A program made the translations under genes and the position numbers. The notes beneath the pieces are model-generated. The model searched no databases, was not told the origin of the DNA, and was given only the letters and a program-made list of their open reading frames with translations. Shown piece after piece: positions 9,236 through 19,568 of a stretch of 64,000 nt of DNA. Each line of letters starts with the position of its first letter. The stretch's first letter is position 1. Origin of the DNA: Mucilaginibacter pankratovii (lineage in GTDB: Bacteria > Bacteroidota > Bacteroidia > Sphingobacteriales > Sphingobacteriaceae); NCBI RefSeq assembly GCF_014773265.1, contig NZ_JACWMY010000001.1, positions 620,001 through 684,000 on the forward strand. Direction: 5' to 3'.

Positions 9236-12200
9236 ATGTATAAAATTTTTACTGCACCATGGTGCGGGAAGATGCATCGTCGTATCCCTAAATTTCTCCT
9301 GATCATGAAACTTACCGTCATTATAATGATGCTTGCCTTTTTACAGGTAAGTGCTGTCAGCCTGGCACAGCATGTAAGTATAAATGTTAAAAAGGCATCT
9401 ATAAGAGAGGTGCTTAACCAATTAACTAAACAAACCGGTTATGATTTTATTTGCGATGCAGATGTGATCAACACCACAAAACCGGTTACCATCAAAGCAA
9501 CCAACGCTGAATTAAAAAAGGTGCTGGAAGATTGCTTCGGCGATGAAACCGTTGAGATTGTTACCGGCGATAGCAAAACCATTATCATCCGAAAGAAACT
9601 GTTATCAGTTAAACCAGCAACCGCTGTGATCACCATTACCGGTAAAGTTACCGATAGCAAAGGCCAGACACTACCAGGTGTGACTGTTACGGTTAAAGGC
9701 ACCCAATTGGGTGTGATAACCAATAATGATGGCGCGTATACTTTAAAAGTGCCGGACGATAAAAGCGTACTGGTTTTCTCCTTTATTGGCATGGTATCCC
9801 AGGAGATTGTAGTTGGCAATAAAACTGTAATAGATATTGTTCTTGCCGATGCTCCTAAAACGCTGAGTGATGTAGTGGTTATTGGTTATGGTACACAATC
9901 TCGCGCAACGGTAACAGCCGCCATTGCCAAGGTAGATGGAAAAAACATCAGCAATCAGCCCGTAAGTACGCCCGGGGAAGCCCTCGCCGGCTTAGCGGCA
10001 GGCGTGCAGGTACAATCAGACCAGGGTTCAAAACCCGGTGCTGCACCAACTATCCGCATACGGGGTGTGAGCTCGTTAAGTTCATCTAACGATCCGCTTT
10101 ACGTGGTTGATGGTTATCCGCTGGAAACCGCATCCAACTTTAACCTCATCAACCCCGGGGATATTGAATCGATAGAAGTATTAAAAGATGCTGCCTCGGC
10201 GGCTATCTACGGGTCGCGCGCTGCAAACGGAGTAGTACTGGTCACTACCAAAAGAGGGAAGGCAGGAAAAACCGTATTCTCTGTAAGTGCCTACACCGGC
10301 GTTCAGCAAGTAAACAGGTTCATCGACGTTTTAAATAAAGATCAATATGTGGATCAGGTTAAAAATATCAGCCGCATCAGAAATCTGGCGTACCCAAGCA
10401 GTTTGGACGGCGATATTTCCGCGCTGCCTGATGTCGACTGGCAAAAGGCCATTTTCAGAACGGCACCTTTAAGAAATTTTGAGTTGAATGCTTCCGGTGG
10501 CAGCGAAAAGGTTAGGTTTAGTGCATCGGCCGGTATTTACAAACAACAGGGCGTGCTGATCGGTACTGACTATACCCGTTATACTACCCGGTTAAATCTC
10601 GATGCCGACCTGGTAAAAAATTTAAAATTCGGCTTTTCCATTTCTCCATCGTATGCGGAGCAGTTTAAACAACCTTCATCCGGGCAGGCAAGCGGTGCGG
10701 GTGCCAACCCTGCCGATTTCTTGATAGGCGTACCGGGGCTGGTTGCTGATCTAAACTTGCCAAGCCCGCTTAACCAGGCTTTAACATTCCAGCCAATTGT
10801 GCCGGTTTATAAAGCCAACGGCGATTTTCAACAACCGTATGACCGCGGTCTGGGTTTCAACCTGTCTCCTACCGCAGTATTCTCTGCCAGCAACTTTTAC
10901 AACCCGGTTGGTATATTAGCGCAGTCTATCAACCGTTCGAGGGCATTCCGCACACTGAGCAATACGTTCTTAGAGTACAGCCCCATTCGTGATCTGAAAT
11001 TAAAGACCTACTTAGGTGCCACCCTCGAAAACGAGCAGGTTCACGCTTATGTGCCTGGAACCATGGCCTACAGCCTGGCCCCTACAGCTTCGGCATCAAC
11101 GCCACAACTGGCGGGTATTTTTGCTTCGGATAACGCCCGTACCAGTTTCGACTGGGTTTGGGAAAATACCGCCACCTACGATAAACAGATCGGCAAACAT
11201 CATTTTAATTTGTTGGGCCTGTTTTCTGCACAGAGATATAATTCACAGATCAACTATACTGCCGGCTTGCCGGGCACTTTTATCACCACAGCCGTTGAAA
11301 GCCCACTGGCTTCGCCAAATACGGTGGGTACGGAGTTATTTGATGCCAATACCTTTGTATCGTATGCAGGCCGTATCACTTACGATTACAGTAAAAAATA
11401 TTTGTTTACCGCTGCTGTACGCCAGGACGGTTCATCCCGTTTCGGCCCCAATAACCGATATGCGGTATTCCCTTCTTTCTCGGCAGGCTGGCGCGTAGGC
11501 GAAGAACCATTCGTGAAACCATTTTTGGAAAAACTAAAGATAAACGAGCTGAAATTAAGAGGCGGTTATGGCCGTACGGGTAATGCCAACATCGGCAGTT
11601 TTACTTATGTTAACGCCATTGCGCTTAACAGAAACTATGCTTCGGGAAGTAACCGGATATTTGGTTCTCAGCAATTAGGTTTCGCCAACCCGGACCTGAC
11701 CTGGGAAAAGAATGATCAGACCAGTGTCGGTATCGATATCAGCTTCTTAAACAGCGCCATCACCATCACCGCTGACTATTTCCGTCGTACCTCTAACGGT
11801 ATGCTGTTAAACAAAGCGCTACCGCTTACTGTGGGATATGCATTAAATTCAAGTTACCAGGCGAACCTGGGTAAGTTGAGCAACAACGGTTTAGAGTTTA
11901 ATGTAAACACCGCTTTTAACTTAGGTAAAATACGCTGGACTGCAAATGCCAATCTATCAACCTACAGAACAAAGGTTTTAGACCTTGGCGGCCCGTCGGC
12001 ATTGCCCGCAGTGGCGGCAATGAACGGCTGGAACAACGTTTATCAGGTTCAGGTGGGGCAGCCTCTGGGCTTGATGTATGGTTACGTGGTAACCGGCGTA
12101 TTTAAAAATGCAGCCGATCTGGCCAACAACCCAAAAGCCGTAACTGGCAACGTAGTGGGCGACTGGATGATCAAAGATCAAAACAGCGACGGTGTGATTA

Positions 12201-12748
12201 CTGCCGCCGATCGTACGGTATTAGGTCACGGTTTACCCGACTTCACTTATGGCTTAACCAACAGCTTCCAGTACAAAAACTTTGATCTAAGTATTTTAGT
12301 GCAGGGCGTACATGGCGTTAATGTCATCAATGGAAATAACAGGCAAACTATTACCGGTAATAATAACCAGAACTCCCGCAGCATTTACTATCAGAATTAT
12401 TTCGACCCGGCTCAGCCAAACAGGGATGTTAAGTTCCCGATACCGGCTTCCGGCGGTTTTGTAAATCCGGGTAACGCCTTAGTTGACTTCGATGTAGAGA
12501 ACGGTTCGTACTTAAGAGTTCGTAACATTACGCTGGGTTACCGCATATCCGATAAACTGTTGACCAAGATGTTCATCAAATCGGCACGTTTCTATGCAAC
12601 CGCGCAAAACCCCTTCCTTGTTACCAAATACTCTGGTTACAATCCCGAAGCAAATATTATGGGTGGCAACCCAGTAACACCTGGTGTTGACCAGGGTACC
12701 TATCCTACAGCCCGCACAATTATCGTAGGTGTAAATTTTGGATTCTAA
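9236..12748 (+). CDS. SusC/RagA-family TonB-linked porin with N-terminal STN signalling domain
   Basis: 1170 residues from the ATG at 9236. An in-frame TTG at 9185 is open, but the ATG gives MYKIFTAPWCGK, matching the MYKNYTIKFG start of the other STN-bearing SusC in this window, so I prefer it. Order: signal anchor, STN domain (about residues 45-110, ISINVKKASIREVLNQL), carboxypeptidase-regulatory-like domain (about 130-210), TonB plug (VVVIGYGTQSRAT, then VLKDAASAAIYGSRAANG), beta-barrel, and a C-terminal aromatic end (GVNFGF). It imports ligand with the SusD encoded immediately downstream and signals occupancy to FecR through STN. The GH92 gene further down points to alpha-mannosides, by context only. 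Confidence 0.94.
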   Translation: MYKIFTAPWCGKMHRRIPKFLLIMKLTVIIMMLAFLQVSAVSLAQHVSINVKKASIREVLNQLTKQTGYDFICDADVINTTKPVTIKATNAELKKVLEDCFGDETVEIVTGDSKTIIIRKKLLSVKPATAVITITGKVTDSKGQTLPGVTVTVKGTQLGVITNNDGAYTLKVPDDKSVLVFSFIGMVSQEIVVGNKTVIDIVLADAPKTLSDVVVIGYGTQSRATVTAAIAKVDGKNISNQPVSTPGEALAGLAAGVQVQSDQGSKPGAAPTIRIRGVSSLSSSNDPLYVVDGYPLETASNFNLINPGDIESIEVLKDAASAAIYGSRAANGVVLVTTKRGKAGKTVFSVSAYTGVQQVNRFIDVLNKDQYVDQVKNISRIRNLAYPSSLDGDISALPDVDWQKAIFRTAPLRNFELNASGGSEKVRFSASAGIYKQQGVLIGTDYTRYTTRLNLDADLVKNLKFGFSISPSYAEQFKQPSSGQASGAGANPADFLIGVPGLVADLNLPSPLNQALTFQPIVPVYKANGDFQQPYDRGLGFNLSPTAVFSASNFYNPVGILAQSINRSRAFRTLSNTFLEYSPIRDLKLKTYLGATLENEQVHAYVPGTMAYSLAPTASASTPQLAGIFASDNARTSFDWVWENTATYDKQIGKHHFNLLGLFSAQRYNSQINYTAGLPGTFITTAVESPLASPNTVGTELFDANTFVSYAGRITYDYSKKYLFTAAVRQDGSSRFGPNNRYAVFPSFSAGWRVGEEPFVKPFLEKLKINELKLRGGYGRTGNANIGSFTYVNAIALNRNYASGSNRIFGSQQLGFANPDLTWEKNDQTSVGIDISFLNSAITITADYFRRTSNGMLLNKALPLTVGYALNSSYQANLGKLSNNGLEFNVNTAFNLGKIRWTANANLSTYRTKVLDLGGPSALPAVAAMNGWNNVYQVQVGQPLGLMYGYVVTGVFKNAADLANNPKAVTGNVVGDWMIKDQNSDGVITAADRTVLGHGLPDFTYGLTNSFQYKNFDLSILVQGVHGVNVINGNNRQTITGNNNQNSRSIYYQNYFDPAQPNRDVKFPIPASGGFVNPGNALVDFDVENGSYLRVRNITLGYRISDKLLTKMFIKSARFYATAQNPFLVTKYSGYNPEANIMGGNPVTPGVDQGTYPTARTIIVGVNFGF

Positions 12749-12767
12749 TTGTTTTAACCCGAAGATC

Positions 12768-14204
12768 ATGAAATTTAAAAAACTAATCATAAGCAGCCTA
12801 TCCGTAATTACACTGATGGCTGCGTTACCTGCCTGTAAAAAGTCGTTTATAGATCTTACCCCGCAGGGCATAGTTCCGGTAAGTACTTATTACAATACCG
12901 AGATCGATATAAAATCAGCGCTTACAGGAGCCTACAGCAGTCTGAGGCCGATTTATAACGACCAATATGGATTTGGCGAGGTTCCATCTGATAACACCGA
13001 AACGTACAGTGAAAGTGAAGTATCTTACGGCGAACAGGATAAACTGACCTGGGCTGCCACATCAACCAATCTTCAAAACGCTTATAGCCGGTTCTATGCA
13101 ACCATTGCCTATGCAAACATCGTTTTAGGGCATGTGAATACTCCGGTGATGACCCAGACAAACCGCGACAGCTATACAGCTCAGGCTAAGTTCCTAAGAG
13201 CGTTAATGTACTTTAATCTGGTACGTATGTTTGGCGGTGTTCCCCTGGTGTTAACAGAAATAACCTCCGAAGAGCAAGCTTACACTTACAATAGGGCTAC
13301 CGCAGCGGCGGTTTATGCACAGATAGAAAAAGACCTGACAGAAGCAGCAGCTGTACTACCAGCATCATATACAGGTACCGACATTGGCCGGGCAACCAGC
13401 ATTGCTGCCAACGCTCTGCTGGGTAAAGTATATATGTTCCAAAACAAGTTCCCGCAAGCCGAATCGATCCTGGCAACGGTTTCTGCGACTGCAGGGACGC
13501 TGATTCCTTACGATCAGGTATTTGGCCTTGGAAAAGATAACAATAAAGACATCATCTTCTCCGTACAATACCTTGGCGGCGGATTTGGTGAAGGCAATAC
13601 CTTTGCCCGTGGTTTCGTGCCGCAGCCATCGGGAACAACTATTACCGCATCTGTTACAGGCAATAGCAATAACATTGGCACGGCCGATCTTTACAAAGCC
13701 TTCGAACCAGGAGACAGCCGTTTGAACACATCGATAGGTATATTCACTTCGGGAACCTTCGTATATTATTACGCCAAAAAGTTTATTTATTCAAGTGTTA
13801 CGGGCGTAAGTGAGGGAGATAATGATTGGCCGGTTCTGCGTTATGGTGATATTATTTTGCTTTATGCGGAGGCGCTTAACGAAAACGGTAAAACAAATGA
13901 GGCATTAACACAGCTTAACCTGGTGCGGAACAGGGCAAACCTGGGTCCAAAATCCGGACTTTCTCAAGCAGATGCCCGCACGGCAATCCGAAACGAAAGG
14001 CGCGTAGAACTTTGTTTTGAGGCCGAAAGATGGTTCGACCTGATACGGTGGAATACCTACGTGCAGGTAATGACCGCTTTCAAGGCAAATAACAAGTCTG
14101 CTAATGGAACCATTGGGAACGTAACCGCAACTTTAAATTTATTCCCTATTCCACTAAGAGAAATTCAGTTGAATCCTAAGTTGACGCAAAACCCCGGATA
14201 TTAA
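12768..14204 (+). CDS. SusD/RagB-family nutrient-binding lipoprotein
   Basis: 478 residues from the ATG at 12768. A longer frame starts at 12738 inside the susC end, but the 12768 start puts a proper lipoprotein signal (MKFKKLIISSLSVITLMAA then LPAC) at the terminus. Family features are the early helical RagB/SusD region with AKFLRALMYFNLVRMFGGVP, the later RNERRVELCFEAERWFDLIRW motif, and the typical end LNPKLTQNPGY. It is the surface lid of the SusC porin encoded 19 nt upstream, and the operon closes with a strong terminator just after its stop. Confidence 0.94.
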   Translation: MKFKKLIISSLSVITLMAALPACKKSFIDLTPQGIVPVSTYYNTEIDIKSALTGAYSSLRPIYNDQYGFGEVPSDNTETYSESEVSYGEQDKLTWAATSTNLQNAYSRFYATIAYANIVLGHVNTPVMTQTNRDSYTAQAKFLRALMYFNLVRMFGGVPLVLTEITSEEQAYTYNRATAAAVYAQIEKDLTEAAAVLPASYTGTDIGRATSIAANALLGKVYMFQNKFPQAESILATVSATAGTLIPYDQVFGLGKDNNKDIIFSVQYLGGGFGEGNTFARGFVPQPSGTTITASVTGNSNNIGTADLYKAFEPGDSRLNTSIGIFTSGTFVYYYAKKFIYSSVTGVSEGDNDWPVLRYGDIILLYAEALNENGKTNEALTQLNLVRNRANLGPKSGLSQADARTAIRNERRVELCFEAERWFDLIRWNTYVQVMTAFKANNKSANGTIGNVTATLNLFPIPLREIQLNPKLTQNPGY

Positions 14205-14206
14205 AC

Positions 14207-14243
14207 AATACAGCCTGCCATAGCTATTGTGGCAGGCTGTATT
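14207..14243 (+). terminator. Rho-independent-type terminator after susD
   Basis: A perfect 14-bp inverted repeat: AATACAGCCTGCCA (14207-14220) and TGGCAGGCTGTATT (14230-14243) around a 9-nt loop, starting 3 nt after the susD stop. The downstream T-run is modest. It separates the susCD transcript from the GH92 gene. Confidence 0.85.
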
Positions 14244-14294
14244 ATTGATTTTAAAGCTCCTGGTTTATTTACTACAATATCAATTTTGATCGGA

Positions 14295-16586
14295 ATGGGT
14301 TTTATAAAGATTCTTAAAAGCTATGTTTTGGGCTCTTGCCTGTTATTCGTTATGTCGCCCGCTGCCTCGCAGGGTTTAGTGAAATATGTACAGCCAATGG
14401 CCGGTACAGCAACCGCTACAACTTCATCAGCTTTAAAACATGGTTCGGTATTAGCACGATACGCGAATACCATACCTGCTGCAACCGTTCCTTTCGGCAT
14501 GACACAATGGACACCGCAAACTCAAGCCAGCGAAAACAAATGCATCCCACCGTATTACTACAAAGACAATGTGTTGAATGGTATACGCGGATCGCACTGG
14601 CTAAGCGGGTCGTGCACGCAGGACTATGGCAGCTTTAGCGTTATGCCCATCACAGGCAAATTAAAAACAACCGGCTACGGTGCTACATTTAAGCATAGCG
14701 ACGAAGTATCCGCTCCCCACATCTACAAGATCAATCTCACGCAATATCAGGTACAGGCAGCAGTTACCGCGACCGAGCGTTGCGGCATGATGCAATTTAC
14801 TATGGGTAAGGCTGACAGCCTTTACCTCCTCATTAAAGCCAACAGCGATTACCATGAGGGCTTTATAAGGGTGGACGTGAAAGCCGGAGAAATATCGGGT
14901 TACAACCCTGCGCACCGCATTTACCAGGGCTGGGGCAAGAGCGCAGGCTTCAGTGGCTTTTTTGTGATCAGGTTTGAAAGAACGCCGGAAAAAACAGGCA
15001 CTTTTTTAAATGAAAAATTATTTAGTGTAGATAGCATTAAAAACGATGAAGGTGCAGGCGTTTATGCAGGTTTCAAACTGAATAAAGGCGAAAAGCTTAC
15101 CATTCGCATTGGCACTTCATTCACCAGCCTGGAAGGGGCCCGTAAAAACCTACAAGCAGAAATGCCCGGCTATAATTTCGACCAGATAGCCGCTAACACC
15201 AAAGCAAAATGGGAAAAAACGTTATCGCAAATTAAAATTACTACTACGAATGAACAAGACAAACGGATATTTTACACCGCCTATTATCACGCTATGCAGC
15301 AGCCTCGTTTGTTTAATGATGTGGATGGCAAGTACCCGCGCTTTGCAGGCAATTACCAGGTAGAGCAACTGCCTAATGGTAACTACTACGATGATTTTTC
15401 GATGTGGGATATTTACCGGGCCCAGATCCCATTGTTCGAGATCCTGAACCCGCCGTTCATTGATAACCTGTCGAAATCACTGATCCTTAAAGGCAAGCAA
15501 GGTGGCTGGATGCCCATCTTCCCCTGCTGGAACAGTTATACATCCGAAATGATCGGCGACCATACCACTTCGGTGATCAGTTCTGCCTACCTAAAGGGCA
15601 TCACCACCTTTAATGCCGACGAGGCATACCAGATATTGAGGCATAATGCCTTTGATATACCTGCCAGCCGAGCCGAGTATGTGGAGGGAAAAGGCCGCAG
15701 AGCATTAGACAGCTACCTCAAATACAAATACATTCCCCTGGAAGACAGCGTGCCGGATGCTTTCCATAAGATGGAACAGGTGAGCCGCACCATGGAATAT
15801 GCTTATGACGACTATGCCTTGGCCCGGTTTGCCAAAGCATTAAAAAAAGCTGACGATTATACCGCCTTAATTAAGCGTGCTAAATATTATACCAATGTAT
15901 TTGATATATCAAGTGGCCTTGTACGTGGTAAACATGCCGACGGCAACTGGGTATCGCCATTTAACCGCGATCAAAAGGAAACTTATATTACTGAAGGCAC
16001 TGCGCGTCAGTACACATTTTACGTTCCGCACGATATACCCGGCCTTGCCGGGTTAATGGGAGGCGCCGCAAAACTGGAACTCGCGCTGGATAGCTTGTTT
16101 AACAAGGGCGAATACTGGCACGGCAACGAACCTGGTCACCAGATCCCTTTCCTGTATAACTACTCAAGGTCGCCCTGGAAAACGCAGGCTGCTGTTCGTA
16201 AAATATTGGCGGCCGAATATAGTGATGGTCCCGGAGGTCTGGGCGGCAATGACGATGCCGGGCAAATGTCAGCCTGGTATATGTTCGCAGCTATGGGTTT
16301 TTATCCCGTAAACCCTGTATCGGGCGAATATCTGCTATGCTCCCCCATTTTCGACAGGGTGACTATCAACCTGCAAAGCGGTAAAAAATTCGATGTGGTT
16401 TGCCATAAAATTGGTTTAAGAGCAAAGTACATCCGCATGGTGAAGTTAAATGGCAGAACAATGCCAAATAATTATATCACCTACCGGGATATCATGAACG
16501 GAGGCAAACTGGATATTTACCTGCAGGGTGCGCCTGATAAAAACTGGGCAAATAAACCTATCTATCAGCCAAAAGGCATCAAATAA
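14295..16586 (+). CDS. GH92 family alpha-mannosidase, secreted
   Basis: 763 residues from the ATG at 14295; the longer frame from a GTG at 14229 would start inside the terminator stem and is unlikely. The signal peptide is MGFIKILKSYVLGSCLLFVM. The GH92 fold is seen in order: N-terminal beta-sandwich (YVQPMAGTA, ANTIPAATVPFGMTQW), then the (alpha/alpha)6 catalytic domain with EGTARQYTFYVPHD (Glu567), HGNEPGHQIPFLYNY (Glu612) and GGNDDAGQMSAWYMF (Asp653-654). GH92 enzymes are calcium-dependent, inverting exo-alpha-mannosidases. It lies after the susCD terminator, so it probably has its own promoter or depends on read-through. Family certain; linkage specificity open. Confidence 0.93.
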   Translation: MGFIKILKSYVLGSCLLFVMSPAASQGLVKYVQPMAGTATATTSSALKHGSVLARYANTIPAATVPFGMTQWTPQTQASENKCIPPYYYKDNVLNGIRGSHWLSGSCTQDYGSFSVMPITGKLKTTGYGATFKHSDEVSAPHIYKINLTQYQVQAAVTATERCGMMQFTMGKADSLYLLIKANSDYHEGFIRVDVKAGEISGYNPAHRIYQGWGKSAGFSGFFVIRFERTPEKTGTFLNEKLFSVDSIKNDEGAGVYAGFKLNKGEKLTIRIGTSFTSLEGARKNLQAEMPGYNFDQIAANTKAKWEKTLSQIKITTTNEQDKRIFYTAYYHAMQQPRLFNDVDGKYPRFAGNYQVEQLPNGNYYDDFSMWDIYRAQIPLFEILNPPFIDNLSKSLILKGKQGGWMPIFPCWNSYTSEMIGDHTTSVISSAYLKGITTFNADEAYQILRHNAFDIPASRAEYVEGKGRRALDSYLKYKYIPLEDSVPDAFHKMEQVSRTMEYAYDDYALARFAKALKKADDYTALIKRAKYYTNVFDISSGLVRGKHADGNWVSPFNRDQKETYITEGTARQYTFYVPHDIPGLAGLMGGAAKLELALDSLFNKGEYWHGNEPGHQIPFLYNYSRSPWKTQAAVRKILAAEYSDGPGGLGGNDDAGQMSAWYMFAAMGFYPVNPVSGEYLLCSPIFDRVTINLQSGKKFDVVCHKIGLRAKYIRMVKLNGRTMPNNYITYRDIMNGGKLDIYLQGAPDKNWANKPIYQPKGIK

Positions 16587-16724
16587 ATAAGATAACCAAC
16601 ACTTGCAAAACGCCGGTAATCCAGGCGCACCCGCAGCCTAACCTAATCTCACATGAGATGATGAGTTGTTTCTAAAAATTCAACAATATGCGATTGGGGG
16701 ATCATGCATTCCAGTCGTCCGAAG

Positions 16725-19511
16725 CTATTGCTCAGGCACTAATATCATTTTGATGAGGTTGCCATTTAACAACTGCTGATGTGCAATATCCTGTATAGCT
16801 GCCGGGGTCGTTTCTTTCACGATAATCAAATCGTTTGCATAGCCATCAAGCTTACCGCCAGATTGTAACTTTTCTACCAGGTAGCTTAACCACCAGGCGT
16901 TTTCGTTAACGTCTAATTCGCGTTGCCTTACCCATTCGGCCTGCCACTTCCTAATAATTTCAGGGCGGGGGCCGTTGTTTGCCAACGCAGTAACTTCCGC
17001 TTTGGCAGTGGCGATCAGCTTATCTACATTGGCCGGCGCACAGCCAAACTGGATAGTCAAAGAAAACCTGCCTTTCGGGTATTGGGTGGTAGATAGCTCT
17101 ACCCGAGGACTATACACGCCGCTCTCCTGTTCCCGCAGGGTCTCCAGTAAGCGGATGTTAAGGGTTTCGCGAAGGGCATCGAACAAAATATTATTACGGT
17201 CGTTATAATCGTACTTGCCGGAATATACCAACAAAACAGATGCTTTTGCTTCCCTGCCTTTATAAACCGTTTTGGATATACTTCCCGCGGGGATATCAAT
17301 ATCAAGGTCCCTGGCTTTATCTGCAATTGGCGTACGCGGTAGCGAACCCAGATATTTTTCGAAAACAGGTTTTGCAGCAGCAATGTCTATACTCCCGGTA
17401 AACACAAACGTCATATTACCTGCATTGGAAAAGCGCTCTTTGTAAATTTGGTAAGCCCTGTCAAGGTTCACCATATCCAGTTTTTTGATGGAGGGGCCGG
17501 TACGCCGGATGTTCTTATTACCTAACACAGCAGATACCGTATCATTAAAAACGCTACCCGGGTCATTAGCCCGCTTATCATATCTTGCCCTCGACCGCTC
17601 CATCATGGTTTTGTACAATGATGAATCCTTTTGAGGCTGGGTTAAGTAAGCATAAACCAGGGACATAGCTACTTCAAAATCTTTGACAGAACTGCCACCG
17701 GTAATTCCCTGGAAACGCTCAGCTATATAGGGTCGCACTTCGAGTTCCTTATCGGCAACAAAGCGGTCCAGTTCAGTGGCATTTAGATTCCCTACCCCAG
17801 CAGCTGCTATAATAGATGCTGCGTTTGCTGCTGAAGGGTAGTCCTTGTCCTCATATAAAGACGTACCACCCGGAGAAAACCCTCTGAAAATGATCTGATT
17901 ATTTTTAAAGGTAGTGGGTTTGATGATTATTTTAACCCCGTTTGAGAGGGTTAAAGTGGTTATTCCTTCTTTGCTATCCGTCACTTCGGTTACCACTTTA
18001 CCTGCAACAGGTTCTGCGGCAAGCAATGCTGATGATAACTTTTGTACACTAAAAGCTTGCACAGGCATACTTCTAACCTCCGCTATCCACCTTTCCATTT
18101 CTGCCTGGTTCGGGAGGTCTTTTTGCGCATCAGCAGGTGCCGTTATGATCATGTCGCGGTTATTATCTTTCAGGTAACTGCCTATTAATGTGTTCATATC
18201 ATCCAGTTGAATAAGCGGCAGGTACCTATTCATCAACTTGTATTCACCTTCTATCCCTGGGGCCGCTTCGTTCTTTAAAAAGTGCGACAAGTATTCCTGT
18301 ACGTAGTTCCCGGATGGATTTTTATCCTTTTCACGGTAAATATTCTCCATTTGTTCCTTCAGGTTTTGCTTAGCCCTATCCAGTTCATCGGCACTAAAAC
18401 CTAATGCGCGCAGTCGCTCTGTTTCGTACCACATCGCCATAAAGCCTTTTTTCAGTTCGCCGGGTTTAACCACTACTGTAGCGCGGTAGGTATCCAGTCC
18501 CCCTAAAAAATCTCTAATGCCTGAATTCGCCGACAAGTAATCAGGATCAGGCTGGCGCGATAATTCGGCAAAACGGCTGGCGATCATGCTATTGAACAGC
18601 TGACGGGTAAGCAGCCCTTTGTAATCCGCAGTCGTTGACATAACAGGCGCCTTATGCTTGATGACAATTTCGGCGGTAGTACTGGTGGTTTCTTTATCTG
18701 TTAACGCAATAAATTGATTTTTACCGGTTAACGGGATGGCATAAGCAACACGTTTTTTTTTCGCAACGGGGTTCTTCAGATCATCAAAAAGAGCTTTTAC
18801 TTTTTTTTCCATTGCCGCCGCGTCAATATCACCAACAATGATCAGCGCCTGCAGATCAGGCCGGTACCAGTCATGATAAAATTGTTTGATGATAGCCGGT
18901 TTAAAGCTCTTCAGGATGGCATCAGTACCAATAGGGTTGCGTGCGGCGTACCGGGAATGGTTAAACAGTAAGGGGTAGTATTGCTGCTGCAACCGGTCTG
19001 AAGCTCCTTTGCCTAACCTTTTCTCTTCCAGTATCACCCCGCGTTCTTTATCTATCTCTACCGGGTCAAGCGTGGCGCTTTGGGCCCAGTCATGAACGAT
19101 CTGCAGCCCTTTGTCTACTAATTCCTTACTGTCGGTAGGCAGGGGTAGCTGGTAAACGGTTTCGTCATACCCGGTATAGGCATTCACATCCGCTCCGAAA
19201 CGCACCCCGGCTGTCTGCAGGTAATTCATCATGGTATTTTTAGGAAAATTGCGGGAACCGTTAAACGTCATATGTTCTACAAAGTGCGCCAGGCCGAGCT
19301 GGTCGTCATTCTCCAGTACAGATCCAACTTTGTTTACCAGGTAAAACTGCGCCCTGTTTTTCGGGGTTGCGTTATGCCGGATGTAATAGGTAAACCCATT
19401 TTTAAGTTTGCCGGTCCTTACCGCAGCATCTAAAGGTATCTCGGATGATTGAGCAGTTGCAACCGCAGCGTATGTGCATAGCAAGAGGCTGCTCATGATT
19501 TTTCTGATCAT
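16725..19511 (-). CDS. M16-family (insulinase/pitrilysin-like) zinc metallopeptidase
   Basis: 928 residues, a single-chain two-lobe M16 enzyme. A signal peptide (MIRKIMSSLLLCTYAAVATA) puts it in the periplasm. The inverted zinc motif is HFVEH (His76, Glu79, His80) within GLAHFVEHMTFNG, and the third ligand is Glu156 in EIDKERGVILEEKR at the expected spacing. The C-terminal inactive M16 lobe covers about residues 500-928. It is the last gene of the minus-strand sigma/ABC/FecR/SusCD operon, 57 nt after susD, with a hairpin in the gap. M16 enzymes cut small peptides held inside a closed chamber, so a peptide cargo for this SusCD pair is a fair inference. Confidence 0.93.
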   Translation of the reverse strand: MIRKIMSSLLLCTYAAVATAQSSEIPLDAAVRTGKLKNGFTYYIRHNATPKNRAQFYLVNKVGSVLENDDQLGLAHFVEHMTFNGSRNFPKNTMMNYLQTAGVRFGADVNAYTGYDETVYQLPLPTDSKELVDKGLQIVHDWAQSATLDPVEIDKERGVILEEKRLGKGASDRLQQQYYPLLFNHSRYAARNPIGTDAILKSFKPAIIKQFYHDWYRPDLQALIIVGDIDAAAMEKKVKALFDDLKNPVAKKKRVAYAIPLTGKNQFIALTDKETTSTTAEIVIKHKAPVMSTTADYKGLLTRQLFNSMIASRFAELSRQPDPDYLSANSGIRDFLGGLDTYRATVVVKPGELKKGFMAMWYETERLRALGFSADELDRAKQNLKEQMENIYREKDKNPSGNYVQEYLSHFLKNEAAPGIEGEYKLMNRYLPLIQLDDMNTLIGSYLKDNNRDMIITAPADAQKDLPNQAEMERWIAEVRSMPVQAFSVQKLSSALLAAEPVAGKVVTEVTDSKEGITTLTLSNGVKIIIKPTTFKNNQIIFRGFSPGGTSLYEDKDYPSAANAASIIAAAGVGNLNATELDRFVADKELEVRPYIAERFQGITGGSSVKDFEVAMSLVYAYLTQPQKDSSLYKTMMERSRARYDKRANDPGSVFNDTVSAVLGNKNIRRTGPSIKKLDMVNLDRAYQIYKERFSNAGNMTFVFTGSIDIAAAKPVFEKYLGSLPRTPIADKARDLDIDIPAGSISKTVYKGREAKASVLLVYSGKYDYNDRNNILFDALRETLNIRLLETLREQESGVYSPRVELSTTQYPKGRFSLTIQFGCAPANVDKLIATAKAEVTALANNGPRPEIIRKWQAEWVRQRELDVNENAWWLSYLVEKLQSGGKLDGYANDLIIVKETTPAAIQDIAHQQLLNGNLIKMILVPEQ

Positions 19512-19524
19512 AATTTAGCTTTAA

Positions 19525-19553
19525 ATCACCCGCAGCTAAAAGCCGCGGGTGAT
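19525..19553 (-). other. Hairpin between susD and M16 peptidase genes
   Basis: ATCACCCGC (19525-19533) and GCGGGTGAT (19545-19553) form a perfect 9-bp stem around 11 nt that can pair further inside. It sits in the 57-nt susD-M16 gap, with no U-tract, so it is more likely an mRNA processing/stability or attenuation element than a full terminator. Confidence 0.5.
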
Positions 19554-19568
19554 CAGGATAAGATAATA

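Noticed and set aside
11016..11498. 160-residue frame inside susC
   Set aside because: Low-complexity shadow in another frame of a clear SusC gene; the same applies to the long frames inside the isomerase, MFS and SusE genes.
14229..14294. Longer GH92 frame from GTG at 14229
   Set aside because: The start would lie at the edge of the terminator stem; the ATG at 14295 directly begins a good signal peptide.
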